64,000 nucleotides of DNA, taken from assembly GCF_030252185.1 (NCBI RefSeq), contig NZ_CP126970.1, positions 2,108,001 to 2,172,000 of the forward strand, read 5' to 3'. Shown here one piece after another: positions 44,148-53,700 of the stretch (its first letter is position 1; the number at the start of each line of letters is the position of its first letter). The stretch comes from Corynebacterium suedekumii (GTDB lineage Bacteria; Actinomycetota; Actinomycetes; Mycobacteriales; Mycobacteriaceae). A program made the translations under genes and the position numbers. The notes beneath the pieces are model-generated. The model saw only the letters and a program-made list of their open reading frames with translations, ran no database searches and was not told the DNA's origin.

Positions 44148-45662
44148 GTGACCACCGCCGCCAGCACCATCACCGCCCCCGCCGACCCGGCCACCCCACC
44201 CGGAAAGTCGCGAACCCTCAAGCCCCTCTGGTTCGTCCTCTCCTTCGTCGCCCTCGCCGTCGTGCTCTTCCTGCCGCTCGGCGACGACCTGAGCTGGCAC
44301 GGCCAGATCGCCCTCGGCATCCTCGCCTTCGCCGTCATCATGTGGGTGACCGAGGCGGTGTCCTACCCCGTCAGCGCCATGATCATCATCGTGCTCGTCG
44401 CCCTGCTCATCGGCCTCTCACCTGACCCGGAGGCGCCGGGGGAGATCATGGGCACCTCGGGCGCGCTCGGCACCGCCCTCGGCGGCTTCTCGACGTCCGC
44501 GGTGGCCCTGGTCGCCGCCGCCCTCATGCTCGCGGCGGCCATGCAGGCCACCGGCCTGCACAAGCGCATCGCCCTGCACGTGCTCAAGGTCTCCGGCGAG
44601 AAGACGTCGAACGTGCTCATCGGCACCATCGTCATCTCCACGCTGCTGGCCTTCTTCGTCCCCTCCGCCACCGCCCGCGCCGGCGCCGTCGTGCCCATCC
44701 TCCTGGGTATGGTCGCCGCCTTCGGCATGGCCAAGCGCTCCAACCTCGCCGCCCTGCTGGTCATCACCGCCGCCCAGTCCATCTCCATCTGGAACGTGGG
44801 CATCAAGACCGCCGCCGCGCAGAACATGGTGGCCGTCGGCTTCATCGAGGAGTCCCTCGGCGTGACGGTCTCCTGGGGCCAGTGGTTCCTCTGGGCCGCG
44901 CCCTGGTCGGTGCTCATGTCGATCGCCCTGTTCTTCGTCATGCGGGCCGCCATCACGCCGGAGGTGGACGTCATCAAGGGGGGACGGGCGACCGTCGAGA
45001 AGCAGCTGGCGGACCTGGGACCGATGAGCGGGCCGGAGAAGCGACTGATCACCGTGTCCATCCTGCTGCTGCTCATGTGGGCGACCGAGGGTGTGCTCCA
45101 CCCGATCGACTCGTCGACCATCACCATCATCGCCATCGGATTCCTGCTGCTTCCCAAGGTGGGCGTCTACAGCTGGAAGAAGCTGGAACCCCTGGTCAAC
45201 TGGGGCACCCTCATCGTCTTCGCCATCGGCATCTCGCTGGGTTCGCTGCTGCTCAACACCGGCGCCGCCGCGTGGCTGTCCAACCGCATTTTCGGCTCCC
45301 TCGGCCTGGACCAGTTCCCCCTCGTGGCGACGATCGCCCTGGTCTCCGTGTTCACCATCGTCATCCACCTCGGCTTCGCCTCCGCCACTGCGCTCGCCTC
45401 GGCCCTGATCCCCGTCTACATCGCGCTCGCCTTCTCGCTGCCCAACCCGGACGGCGGACTCGGGTTCGTGCTCATCCAGCAGTTCGTCATCAGCTTCGGC
45501 TTCCTGCTCCCGGTCTCCGCGCCGCAGAACATGCTCGCCTACGGCACGGGCACCTTCAGTGCCAAGCAGTTCATCAAGACCGGCATCCCGCTGACGATCG
45601 TCGGTTACCTGCTCATCCTCCTGCTGTCCGCCACCTACTGGCAGTGGCTGGGCCTGGTGTGA
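44148..45662 (+). CDS. DASS-family (SLC13) anion transporter
   Basis: About 504 residues with some twelve hydrophobic helices. DASS features include the two opposed helical hairpins with the motif SATARAGAVVP in the first half and PVSAPQNMLAYGTG in the second. Members import di- or tricarboxylates (succinate, malate, citrate) or sulfate with sodium. I chose the GTG at 44148, nine bases after GGAG; a TTG at 44139 is also open. The gene sits between the helicase and gnd, which I recall as neighbours in C. glutamicum, so it may be an insertion in this lineage. Confidence 0.85.
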   Translation: MTTAASTITAPADPATPPGKSRTLKPLWFVLSFVALAVVLFLPLGDDLSWHGQIALGILAFAVIMWVTEAVSYPVSAMIIIVLVALLIGLSPDPEAPGEIMGTSGALGTALGGFSTSAVALVAAALMLAAAMQATGLHKRIALHVLKVSGEKTSNVLIGTIVISTLLAFFVPSATARAGAVVPILLGMVAAFGMAKRSNLAALLVITAAQSISIWNVGIKTAAAQNMVAVGFIEESLGVTVSWGQWFLWAAPWSVLMSIALFFVMRAAITPEVDVIKGGRATVEKQLADLGPMSGPEKRLITVSILLLLMWATEGVLHPIDSSTITIIAIGFLLLPKVGVYSWKKLEPLVNWGTLIVFAIGISLGSLLLNTGAAAWLSNRIFGSLGLDQFPLVATIALVSVFTIVIHLGFASATALASALIPVYIALAFSLPNPDGGLGFVLIQQFVISFGFLLPVSAPQNMLAYGTGTFSAKQFIKTGIPLTIVGYLLILLLSATYWQWLGLV

Positions 45663-45687
45663 CGGCTGCTGTAACGGCTGAAACGCA

Positions 45688-45729
45688 CACCGCCCCTCGC
45701 GCACCGGAAACGGTGCGGGAGGGGCGGTG
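45688..45729. terminator. bidirectional hairpin between convergent DASS and gnd genes
   Basis: CACCGCCCCTC (45688-45698) pairs with GAGGGGCGGTG (45719-45729). Inside it CGCACCG (45700-45706) pairs with CGGTGCG (45711-45717) around a GAAA tetraloop. It is very stable but lacks a T run on either side. The position between two gene ends supports a terminator. Confidence 0.7.
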
Positions 45730-45743
45730 CTGATGTCCGGGTG

Positions 45744-47212
45744 CTAGGAGGGGATCTCCGTGCGGTCACCGGACCACAGGGTGTGGAACATGCCGCCGGG
45801 CTTGTCCACGCGGCCGTAGGTGTGGGCGCCGAAGAAGTCGCGCTGGCCCTGGATGAGGGCGGCGGGCAGGCGCTCGGCGCGCAGGCTGTCGTAGTAGGAC
45901 AGCGAGGAGGCGAACACCGGCACCGGCAGACCCAGCTGGGTGGCCACGATGATGACCCGACGCCAGGAGTCGATCAGCCCCTCGAGCTCACCCTTGAAGT
46001 ACGGGTCGAGCAGCAGCGACGGCAAGGCCGGGTCGTTGTCGTAGGCCTCGACGATGCGGTTGAGGAACTTCGCGCGAATGATGCAGCCGCCGCGCCAGAT
46101 GGTGGCCAGGTCGCGGGGGTCGACGTCCCAGTTGTTCTCGTCGGAGCCGGCCTTGATCTCGTCGAAGCCCTGGGCGTAGGCCACGAGCTTGGAGGCGTAG
46201 AGCGCACGACGGACGTCCTCGACGAACTGCTCGCGGTCGATGCCGAGGGACTCGAAGGTGGCCAGGTCGCCGGCCGGGAGCACACCCTGGGCGGCCTCGC
46301 GCTGGTCGAGGGAGGAGGACAGGGCCCGGGCGAAGACGGCCTCGCCGATGGCGGTGACCGGGATGCCCAGGTCGAGGGCGGCCTTGACGGTCCAGCGGCC
46401 GGTGCCCTTCTGGCCGGCGGCGTCGACGATGACATCGAGCAGCGGCTTGCCGGTCTCGGCGTCGACCTGTGCGAGCACCTCGGCGGTGATCTCGATGAGG
46501 TAGGAGTCCAGGTCGCCCTTGTTCCAGGTCGTGAACACGTCCACGAGCTCGGCGGGCTCGATGCCGGCGCCGTAGCGCAGCAGCTGGTAGGCCTCACCGA
46601 TGACCTGCATGTCGGCGTACTCGATGCCGTTGTGGACCATCTTGACGAAGTGGCCGGCACCGTCCGGGCCGATGTGGGTCACGCACGGGGTGCCGTCGAC
46701 GTTGGCGGCGATGGACTCCAACAGCGGGCCGAGGGTCTCCCAGGACTCCTTCGGGCCGCCCGGCATGATGGACGGGCCGTTGAGAGCACCCTCCTCGCCG
46801 CCGGAGATGCCGGCGCCCACGAAGTGGCGGTTGCGCTCGGCCATCTCCTTCTCGCGGCGGACAGTGTCGGTGTAGAGGGCGTTGCCGCCGTCGATGATGA
46901 TGTCACCGTCCTCCATGGCGTCGGCGAGCTGGTTGATCACCGCGTCAGTGGCCGGGCCGGCCTGGACCATGATGATCGCCTTGCGGGGGCGTTCGAGGGA
47001 GGCGACGAAGTCCTCGATGGTCTCGGAGGGGATGAAGGTGCCCTCGTCGCCGTGCGCGGTCATGAGCGCGCGGGTCTTCTCGGGGCTGCGGTTGAACACG
47101 GCCACGGTGTGGCCCTTGTGGGCGAAATTGCGGGCGAGGTTGGAGCCCATGACGGCGAGGCCAACGACGCCGATCTGGGCGAGGATTCCGGTGCGGATTC
47201 AGGGGTGCTCAT
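45744..47212 (-). pseudogene. gnd: 6-phosphogluconate dehydrogenase with a one-base shift near the start
   Basis: Oxidises 6-phosphogluconate to ribulose 5-phosphate with release of NADPH. From MGSNLARNF to the end the protein is normal (NNGD-like IIDGGNALY, GISGGEEGA, FVKMVHNGIEY, GTGRWTV). The conserved beginning LAQIGVVGLAV lies just upstream in the same frame. The natural ATG at 47212 (MSTPESAP) is out of frame by one base, at about 47187-47191 (GGATTCCGG). One more G/C there would restore MSTPESAPGILAQIG. A truncated start at 47150 would remove the Rossmann glycine motif. A sequencing error is likely. Confidence 0.88.
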
Positions 47213-47325
47213 GGTGCCTAAGCTTAGCGACGCACACCGCTCCCACGACAGCGGACGCCCAATAAAGATAGTATCTTTCCATTTGTTGCAGGCGCCGCGG
47301 AGGTCGACGACTAGCATCGGGATCC

Positions 47326-47790
47326 ATGAGCACCACCTCAGAAGGCTTCGACTTCGCCCACCTCTTCGCCCTCGCCGGCACCCGTTCCGCCCTGGACGCC
47401 GACACCCTCAACGCCCTCAACAGCCGGAACGGCGGGTTCGACCGGCACCTCGGCATCGACTACCTCCAGGTCGCGGACGGGCGGGTGCGCGCCCGGATCG
47501 AGGTGACAGCACACCTGCTCCAGCCCGTCGGCCTGGTCAACGGCGGCGTCTTCTGCGCCCTGGCCGAATCCGTCGGCAGCATCGCCGGGGTGGCCGCCGC
47601 CGGCGCCCCGGTCGTCGGAGTCAACAATGACACCGACTTCATCGAGGCCGTCCGCGACGGAGTCATCGAGGCCAAGGCAACCCCGATCCAGCTCGGCGGG
47701 CGCACCCAGCTGTGGGAGGTGCTCATGCGCAACGAGGGCAGGCTGGTCGCCCGGAGCACCCTGCGCACGATGGTCATGGCGAGGCGTTAG
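47326..47790 (+). CDS. hotdog-fold thioesterase (PaaI type)
   Basis: 154 residues. The hotdog domain has HLLQPVGLVNGGVFCALAESVGS, the typical active-site region in which the G-G-x-x-x-x-x-x-E pattern places the catalytic glutamate. VGVNNDTDFIEAV and later strands complete the fold. It hydrolyses acyl-CoA or acyl-aryl thioesters; the substrate is unknown. It lies just past gnd, as I recall in C. glutamicum, and ends in a 4-base convergent overlap with the next gene. Confidence 0.87.
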   Translation: MSTTSEGFDFAHLFALAGTRSALDADTLNALNSRNGGFDRHLGIDYLQVADGRVRARIEVTAHLLQPVGLVNGGVFCALAESVGSIAGVAAAGAPVVGVNNDTDFIEAVRDGVIEAKATPIQLGGRTQLWEVLMRNEGRLVARSTLRTMVMARR

Positions 47791-48950
47791 TCGCAGGCGA
47801 GGGTCATCCCACCGGCCCGGAGCCGCTCGAGGTAGGCGGAACCCAGGCCCGTGGAGGGGGTGAGGATGCCGGCGGTGTCGGGCAGGGCGGTGTTCTCAAG
47901 CAGGGTCACCGCGGCCTCGCTGAGCATCATGGCGGTGACGTCGTAACCGGGATCGCCCTGGGCCGCGACGGTGCACGAGTACTCCCGGCCTGATTCGCCG
48001 GTCCCGTGGTGGGTGAACCGGAAGTGGCCCTTCGCGCGTTGCTTCTCGGACGGTCCCTCACCGGGCTGGGGGATGAACCGCTGGAAGAAGGGTTTCTGGG
48101 CGACGGCGAACAGGGCCGCCGTTATCCCGGCGAGTGCGTAGGCCTTCACCCGTCCGACCGGCCCGCGGCCGGTGGCCCAGCATTCCCGATAGAGGAAACG
48201 CGCGTCCCGAAGTGAACTGGAGCGGCGGACGATGCGGGTGTTGAACATCGACATGAAAAACGGGCCGGACCAGCGGCCGTCATCGAGGCGCCTGATGCGG
48301 AAGTCCTTCTCCAGGCCCTCGACCCGCGGTTCCTCCGACGGCGTGGGGGACAGGGAGTAGGGGTGGTGCAGGTTGCGGGCGACCGACCGGTCCCGGCGGG
48401 CCGCGGCGGAGACCTCCCGCATGGAGTCGATGGTGCCGCCGGACAGACCCCCACGCAGCTCCTCGACGACCATGGTGTCCCTGGTCAACGGCTCACCTGC
48501 GTGCTCCAGGAGCGCGAACGCCCCCATGTCGGAGGGGACGGAGTCGAAGCCACAGGAGTGGACGATCCGGGCACCCGTCTCGGTGGCCCGGTCCTGGTGC
48601 TCGTCGATCATCCGGCGGATGAAGGGGGCCTCACCGCACAGGTCGACGTAGTGGGTGCCGGCGTCGGCGCACGCGGCCACCAGTTCACCGCCGAGTCGGG
48701 AGTAGGGGCCGACGCAGGAGATGATGACCCGGGCGCGTGCCGCCAGGGAGGCCATGTCGGCCGGGTCGAGGGAATCGGCGACGAGGAGCGCAGCTGACGG
48801 GGCGTGGGCACGCTGCACCTCGGCCAGCCTGGACTCCGAGCGTCCCGACAACGCGATGGTCAGGTCGGGGTGGGCGGCGGCCAGCTGAGCCGCAGTGAGC
48901 CTGCCGACGAAGCCGGTGGCGCCGTGGACGATGATGTCGAAGTCACGCAT
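47787..48950 (-). CDS. saccharopine dehydrogenase-like / trans-acting enoyl reductase family protein
   Basis: 387 residues. The N-terminal Rossmann fold begins FDIIVHGATGFVGRLTA and continues with ALSGRS, which fits NAD(P) binding. The middle has VGPYSRLGGELVAACADAGTHYVDLCGE, typical of the saccharopine dehydrogenase-like family that includes mycobacterial trans-acting enoyl reductases of lipid synthesis. One membrane-associated segment may lie around residues 265-285 (AYALAGITAALFAVA). A role in envelope lipids is plausible but not shown. Confidence 0.82.
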   Translation of the reverse strand: MRDFDIIVHGATGFVGRLTAAQLAAAHPDLTIALSGRSESRLAEVQRAHAPSAALLVADSLDPADMASLAARARVIISCVGPYSRLGGELVAACADAGTHYVDLCGEAPFIRRMIDEHQDRATETGARIVHSCGFDSVPSDMGAFALLEHAGEPLTRDTMVVEELRGGLSGGTIDSMREVSAAARRDRSVARNLHHPYSLSPTPSEEPRVEGLEKDFRIRRLDDGRWSGPFFMSMFNTRIVRRSSSLRDARFLYRECWATGRGPVGRVKAYALAGITAALFAVAQKPFFQRFIPQPGEGPSEKQRAKGHFRFTHHGTGESGREYSCTVAAQGDPGYDVTAMMLSEAAVTLLENTALPDTAGILTPSTGLGSAYLERLRAGGMTLACD

Positions 48951-48973
48951 ACGGCCAGGCTACCGGGACAGGT

Positions 48974-50050
48974 CTACAGCCAGTTGTTGCGGCGGAACCA
49001 CCACCACATCAGCGCGACGAGGGCGGCCATGACCCCGAGGGCCGCGAAGTAGCCGTACTCCCAGTGCAGTTCGGGCATGTGGTCGAAGTTCATCCCGTAG
49101 ATGCCGGCGATGAGGGTGGGGGCGGCGACCATGCCGACGACCGCGGAGATGGTGCGCATGTCGGTGTTCTGCTGCAGCGAGATCTTGGCGGCGGAGGCGT
49201 CGATGAGGGCGGAGAGGCGTTCGTCGTAGGAGGCGATCTGGTCGCGCACACTCATCTCGTGGTCGAGGACGTCGCGGAAGTAGCTGCGCAGCTGTTTGCC
49301 CAGGATGTCCTTGTTGTCGGTGATCAGCGACCGCAGCGCGGGGGCGAGCGGGTCGGTGGAGTGCCGCATCTCCAGGATCTCTCGTTTGTACAGGTAGATC
49401 TCCTCGATGGTGAAGCGGGTGCCGGGGGTGAATACGCGCTCCTCGAGGGAGTCCACGACCTCCTCCAGGGCGACGGCGATGCGGCCGTACTCGTCGACGA
49501 GGTGGTCGGCGACCCGCCAGGCGAGCGCGGCTGGCCCCATGGCGATGAGGGTGGGGTTGTCGTCGAGGACCGTGGACAGTTCGGGAAGATCGGCGCCGTG
49601 GCGGATGGTGATGATGAAGTCGGGGCCGACGAGCATCTGCACCTCACCGGTGGAGATGATCTCCCGGGAATTCTGTTCGGAGGCCTCCGCGTCGTAGCGG
49701 ACGGAGCGGACGACGAGGAAGAGCTGGTCGTCATACCGCTCCACCTTCGGTCGCTGGTGGGCGGTGACGGCGTCCTCGACGATGAGGTCGTGGATCCCGA
49801 ACTCCGCGGCGACCTTGGCCATCTGCGTCTCATCTGGTTCGCACAACCCGAGCCACACGAACCCGTTGTCGGCTTCCCGCACCTCCGCCAGTGCCGAGGA
49901 CAGCGTGTACTCGCCGGGGCGTCGCCGGCCGTCGGTGACCACCCGGCAGTGGTCGATGGCCCGCTCGACCGGTACCGAGATCCGCGAGGTGGTGCGTGGC
50001 TCCGGTCGTTTCGGCCGGGAGGGACGGGTGCGGTCGAACGGTGTCTGCAC
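48974..50050 (-). CDS. corA: CorA-type magnesium/cobalt channel
   Basis: About 358 residues. The long cytoplasmic alpha/beta domain is followed by two C-terminal membrane helices. The first ends in the signature YGMNF and the second is GYFAALGVMAALVALMWWW, followed by a basic FRRNNWL tail. I prefer the GTG at 50050, preceded by AGGAG, over the ATG at 50095, which would leave only 11 bases to the divergent methyltransferase start. Confidence 0.9.
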   Translation of the reverse strand: MQTPFDRTRPSRPKRPEPRTTSRISVPVERAIDHCRVVTDGRRRPGEYTLSSALAEVREADNGFVWLGLCEPDETQMAKVAAEFGIHDLIVEDAVTAHQRPKVERYDDQLFLVVRSVRYDAEASEQNSREIISTGEVQMLVGPDFIITIRHGADLPELSTVLDDNPTLIAMGPAALAWRVADHLVDEYGRIAVALEEVVDSLEERVFTPGTRFTIEEIYLYKREILEMRHSTDPLAPALRSLITDNKDILGKQLRSYFRDVLDHEMSVRDQIASYDERLSALIDASAAKISLQQNTDMRTISAVVGMVAAPTLIAGIYGMNFDHMPELHWEYGYFAALGVMAALVALMWWWFRRNNWL

Positions 50051-50106
50051 GATGGTCTGACTCCTGGGTGGCCGGGAAGGGAACCCCATCAGCATAAACT
50101 GAAGGC

Positions 50107-50700
50107 ATGCCCACCTGGAAAGAAGTCACCGCCGCCAATCCCGCCCACTCGGAGAACTATGCCCGCCGATGGAGGATGATGGCGGAGCAGGGGGAGGACA
50201 TCGACGGCGAGGCCCGGCTTGTCGACGCCCTCTCGCCCCGCGCCGCACGCATCCTCGACGCCGGCTGCGGCACCGGCCGCCTCGGCGGTTACCTCACCGC
50301 CCGCGGCCATGACGTCGTGGGCACCGACATCGACCCGGTCCTCATCGAGCATGCCCGGCGCGACCACCCGGACGCCCGGTGGGAGGTCGGGGACCTGTCC
50401 GTCGACCCCGTCCCGGTCAGCGACGTCGATGTGGCCGTCAGTGCCGGCAACGTCATGGGCTTCCTCGCCCCGGAGGGCCGGGAGGCCGCCCTGCGCAACA
50501 TCGCCGGCTCACTCGCCGCGGACGGGCGTTTCGTCGTCGGATTCGGCGCGGGCCGCGGGTGGGGCTTCGACGACTTCATCGCCACCGCCGAGCGCGTCGG
50601 CCTGGAGCTGGAGAACGTCTTCGAGTCCTGGGATCTGCACCCGTTCACGGCGGACTCTGACTTCCTCGTGGCCATCTTCCGCAACGACGCCGACGGGTGA
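50107..50700 (+). CDS. class I SAM-dependent methyltransferase
   Basis: 197 residues. SAM motif I is ILDAGCGTGRLGGYL, the acidic strand 2 end is VVGTDID, and the rest fits a small Methyltransf_25-like fold with VAVSAGNVMGFL at motif IV. The ATG at 50107 follows GAAGG. It diverges from corA and converges with the thiamine operon. The substrate cannot be predicted. Confidence 0.83.
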   Translation: MPTWKEVTAANPAHSENYARRWRMMAEQGEDIDGEARLVDALSPRAARILDAGCGTGRLGGYLTARGHDVVGTDIDPVLIEHARRDHPDARWEVGDLSVDPVPVSDVDVAVSAGNVMGFLAPEGREAALRNIAGSLAADGRFVVGFGAGRGWGFDDFIATAERVGLELENVFESWDLHPFTADSDFLVAIFRNDADG

Positions 50701-50708
50701 CCTGCCCG

Positions 50709-52235
50709 TCACCAGGCCCGGTCGGCCTGGTCGAAGAACTCCCGCTCATGGACGCACGCGGTGAGGTAGGCCCGGGTGGCCGCCTCCCGCTGCAACGGCG
50801 ACGCCTGGTCGAGGGCGGTTTCCACCCGTTGGATGGCGGCCTGTGCCCCGGCGAGGAAATCCTCCCCCGCGTAGGTGCTGAGCCAGGCGTGGTACGGGTG
50901 CCCCGGATGATTGTCGGCCGCCAGGTCGAGCCCGATTTCGGCGTAGAGCCAGTAGCAGGGCAGCACGGCGGCGGTGCCCACGACGTAGTCCTCCACCGCG
51001 ACGGATGCGATGAGGAAGTCGGTGTAGGCCATCGTCACCGGCGACGGGGAGCTCACCGCCAGTTCCTGTCCGTTGAGCCAGTCGCGGTGCAGTTCCGCCT
51101 CGACGACGACGCATTCGAGGGCGCCAGCGGTCCACGCGACCTGGCCCTCATGATCCGGGGCCGCGGCGGACAGTAGCGCCAGCGCGCGGGAGTACCTGCT
51201 GGGGTACTGGGCGTCCTGGTCAAGGTAGAAGGCGAAGTCGGCGTTCCGCAGCGAACCGTCGCGCAGCCCCCGGATGAACGGCAGCGCCATGATCTCGGCC
51301 CACACCTGGCCGGTGCGTTCCCACAGTGCGGCGGTGTGTGGCCCGGCGGGGGTCAGCCGCGGAACGGGTGCCGGGGTGGTGGGCATGTCGCCGCGCAGAT
51401 GCGGCCAGGGTCGCGTGGACGCGGCCCGTTCGAGGCGTCGGGCGCGGTGCCCGTGATCGACGGGTCCGTTGCCGTCACCGACGTTCAAGTCATCGGCGTG
51501 GGTGATCGCCTCATGGAGCCAGCGGGTGGCCCATGCCAGGGCCCGTTCGACAGGTTCGCCGAGCGCCAGCCGGGTGGCCAGGGCGGAGGAGAGGGAACAG
51601 CCGGTGCCGTGGGTGTTGGTCGTGTCGATCCGCGGGCTGGGCACCCGGTGGACCTGCCCGTCCGGGTGTACGACGGCGTTGTCGGCGACGGGTCCGGTCA
51701 GGTGGCCACCTTTGACAATCACGGTGACGTCAAAGTGCCGGGCGAGGTCAACGGCCTGGGTCGCGGCGGACTCGAAGTCCTGTGCCGTCTTCTGCCCGGT
51801 GAGCACGGCCAGTTCCCGGAGGTTGGGGGTGACCACGTCGACGCGGTGGACCAGCTCGCGGACGGCCTGTTCGGCGTTCTCGTCGAGGAGCCGGTCGCCG
51901 GAGCTGGCGACCATGACGGGGTCGAGCACCACCGGAATGGTGCCACCGTAGGCGGCCAGCGCATCGGTGACGACGGCGACGGTGTCGGCGTCGCCGAGCA
52001 TGCCGATCTTCACCGCGTCGACGGCCACGTCCTCGAACACGGCCGCCAGCTGTTCGGCGAGGAACTCCCGCGGCGGGGTGTGGACGGCGCGGACACCCCG
52101 GGTGTTCTGGGACACCAGCGCGGTGACCGCACTCATGCCGTAGCCGCCGGCGGCGGTGATGGACTTGAGGTCGGCCTGGATGCCGGCCCCGCCGGTGGGA
52201 TCGGTGCCGGCAATGGAGAGAATGCGGGGGATCAT
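50709..52235 (-). CDS. thiD: HMP-phosphate kinase ThiD fused to TenA-like domain
   Basis: 508 residues. The ThiD domain (about 1-265) phosphorylates hydroxymethylpyrimidine and its phosphate; it has IAGTDPTGGAGIQADL, VKIGMLGD, DPVMVASSGDRLL and the anion-hole NTHGTGCSLS. A linker (about 265-300) leads to a TenA-like domain (about 300-508) with FYLDQDAQYPSRYSRAL, a likely thiaminase II-type pyrimidine salvage module. The expected TenA cysteine region reads PCYWLYAEIG. Coupled by ATGA overlap to thiE. Confidence 0.9.
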   Translation of the reverse strand: MIPRILSIAGTDPTGGAGIQADLKSITAAGGYGMSAVTALVSQNTRGVRAVHTPPREFLAEQLAAVFEDVAVDAVKIGMLGDADTVAVVTDALAAYGGTIPVVLDPVMVASSGDRLLDENAEQAVRELVHRVDVVTPNLRELAVLTGQKTAQDFESAATQAVDLARHFDVTVIVKGGHLTGPVADNAVVHPDGQVHRVPSPRIDTTNTHGTGCSLSSALATRLALGEPVERALAWATRWLHEAITHADDLNVGDGNGPVDHGHRARRLERAASTRPWPHLRGDMPTTPAPVPRLTPAGPHTAALWERTGQVWAEIMALPFIRGLRDGSLRNADFAFYLDQDAQYPSRYSRALALLSAAAPDHEGQVAWTAGALECVVVEAELHRDWLNGQELAVSSPSPVTMAYTDFLIASVAVEDYVVGTAAVLPCYWLYAEIGLDLAADNHPGHPYHAWLSTYAGEDFLAGAQAAIQRVETALDQASPLQREAATRAYLTACVHEREFFDQADRAW

Positions 52236-52879
52236 CGGGTGTAGGCCTCCTTGAGGTCCCTGGCAGCCGCGGCGGGATCGGCGGCGGCCATGATGGCGGA
52301 GACGACACAGATGCCGTCGACGGCGGTGTCGGTGAACAGTCCGGCCCGGTCGGCGTCGATGCCGCCGATGGCCACGGAGGGCAGGTCGGCGGTGCGGGCC
52401 CGGTCGGCGAGGGCGTGAACGCGCTCGACCCCGAGGCCGGCCGGGGCGTTGGCCTTGGTGGTGGTGTCGAAGGCGGGGCCGATGCCGATGACGTCCGGGC
52501 CCCGGCCATCGAGGGCGATGACGGCGTCGAGTTCGGTGTCCGAGCCGACGGACAGGCCGATCATCTGGTCATCCCGCAGGAGCGCCCGGGCCCGGGGGAA
52601 GGGGATGTCGATCTGGCCGATGTGCAGGTGGCAGCGCAGTCGGCGGGCCACCTCGACGCGGTCATTGAGGAACACCGGCACGTCCACCGCATCGAGCAGG
52701 GCCGCCGCGGTCGCCTCGACCTCGGCGTCGGTGGCGTGTTTGTCGCGCAGCTGGACCACGGTCGCCCCGCCGGCCACTGCCCGGGTGGCGATGTCGACGA
52801 CGCGGTCCGGCCCGCCGCCGAGCACGGGGTCGGTGACCAGGTACAGGCTCCAGTCCACCGTGCCCATTGCTCCGCTCAT
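52232..52879 (-). CDS. thiE: thiamine-phosphate synthase
   Basis: 215-residue TIM-barrel enzyme that joins HMP-PP and the thiazole phosphate. Diagnostic segments are LYLVTDP near the start, [40 protein letters not shown] and AIGGIDADR. An ATG overlaps the thiM stop; ATGs a few codons later are alternatives. It is the middle gene of the riboswitch-controlled operon. Confidence 0.93.
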   Translation of the reverse strand: MSGAMGTVDWSLYLVTDPVLGGGPDRVVDIATRAVAGGATVVQLRDKHATDAEVEATAAALLDAVDVPVFLNDRVEVARRLRCHLHIGQIDIPFPRARALLRDDQMIGLSVGSDTELDAVIALDGRGPDVIGIGPAFDTTTKANAPAGLGVERVHALADRARTADLPSVAIGGIDADRAGLFTDTAVDGICVVSAIMAAADPAAAARDLKEAYTR

Positions 52880-53591
52880 GCCTCCTCCACGCTGACCAGC
52901 TCGGCGATCCGGGCATCGTCGACCTCGGCGAGGGCGTCGAGCCAGGCGACCGCGAAGCTGCCCGGTCCGTTGGACCGGTGGGCGGCGAGCTGCCCGGCGG
53001 CGCCGACATGGGCGTGGGCGGCCAGCACCGCGTCATGGTCGTCGACACCCTCGACGGAGAGGTAGGCGGCCGTCAGCGCCCCGAGGGAGCGTCGACGTCG
53101 CCGGACACGGCAACGACCCCACCGGTCTGCTCGACCAGTGCCCGGGCGGCGGGCAGCGCGTCGGCCACGGTCTCGGTGGCATCCACGCCCCGCCCGCCGG
53201 CCCCCAGGCCGGCCAGGGCCGTGATCTCCGAGGCGTTGCCGCGGACGGCGGTGGGGGAGGCGTCGACAAGCGAGAGCAGGAACCGCGTGCGGTGTGCCAG
53301 CCCGCCGGCACCGACGGGATCGACGACCCAGGGGGTGCCGGCCGCGGTGGCCCCGCGCACGGCTTCCCGCATCCCGGCGTAGCGCTCGGCGGAGGGGGTG
53401 CCCGCGTTGATGAGGACACCGCTGGCTATCGCCGCGAACTCCGCGGATTCCTCGAGCGTGTCCACCATCGCGGGCGAGGCGCCGGCGGCGAGGAGGACAT
53501 TGGCGGTGGTCTCCATGACCACCGAATTGGTCAGACACTGGACCAGGGGAGTCGCCTCCCGGAGTGCGCTGAGCGCACGGAAAACTGCCAT
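52876..53591 (-). pseudogene. thiM: hydroxyethylthiazole kinase with an internal deletion
   Basis: Phosphorylates hydroxyethylthiazole in thiamine salvage. The first 166 codons are normal ([43 protein letters not shown], to VAVSGDVD). At about 53090 the sequence jumps to what follows the GTGC motif ([14 protein letters not shown]), in a shifted frame. The remaining 70 codons are normal and end in overlap with thiE. Roughly 30 codons, including the conserved GTGC cysteine motif, are absent, and the written frame stops after DAPSGR. Unlike the one-base shifts elsewhere, this is a real deletion or an assembly collapse. Confidence 0.85.
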
Positions 53592-53672
53592 GACAATCCC
53601 TTCGCTAGTACAAGCTAGAGCAGGTTCAATGGGTGTGATCTCAGCGCGCTGTCGAAGCGCGCACCCCATGTC
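53592..53672 (-). promoter_or_regulatory. TPP riboswitch (THI element) of the thiM operon
   Basis: Read on the minus strand, it has the conserved elements GGGGTGC, GCTGAGATCACACCC, TTGAACCTG and GCGAAGGGA. GACA at the 5' end pairs with TGTC directly before the thiM ATG, closing P1. The ribosome site AAGGGA lies inside the conserved 3' strand, so ligand binding would hide it. This indicates control at translation by thiamine pyrophosphate. Confidence 0.93.
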
Positions 53673-53700
53673 GTAACGGCAGACAGTAGCAGAACGCGGG

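Noticed and set aside
45741..47630. Long plus-strand open frame opposite gnd
   Set aside because: Antisense shadow of gnd; the protein is repetitive and lacks motifs.
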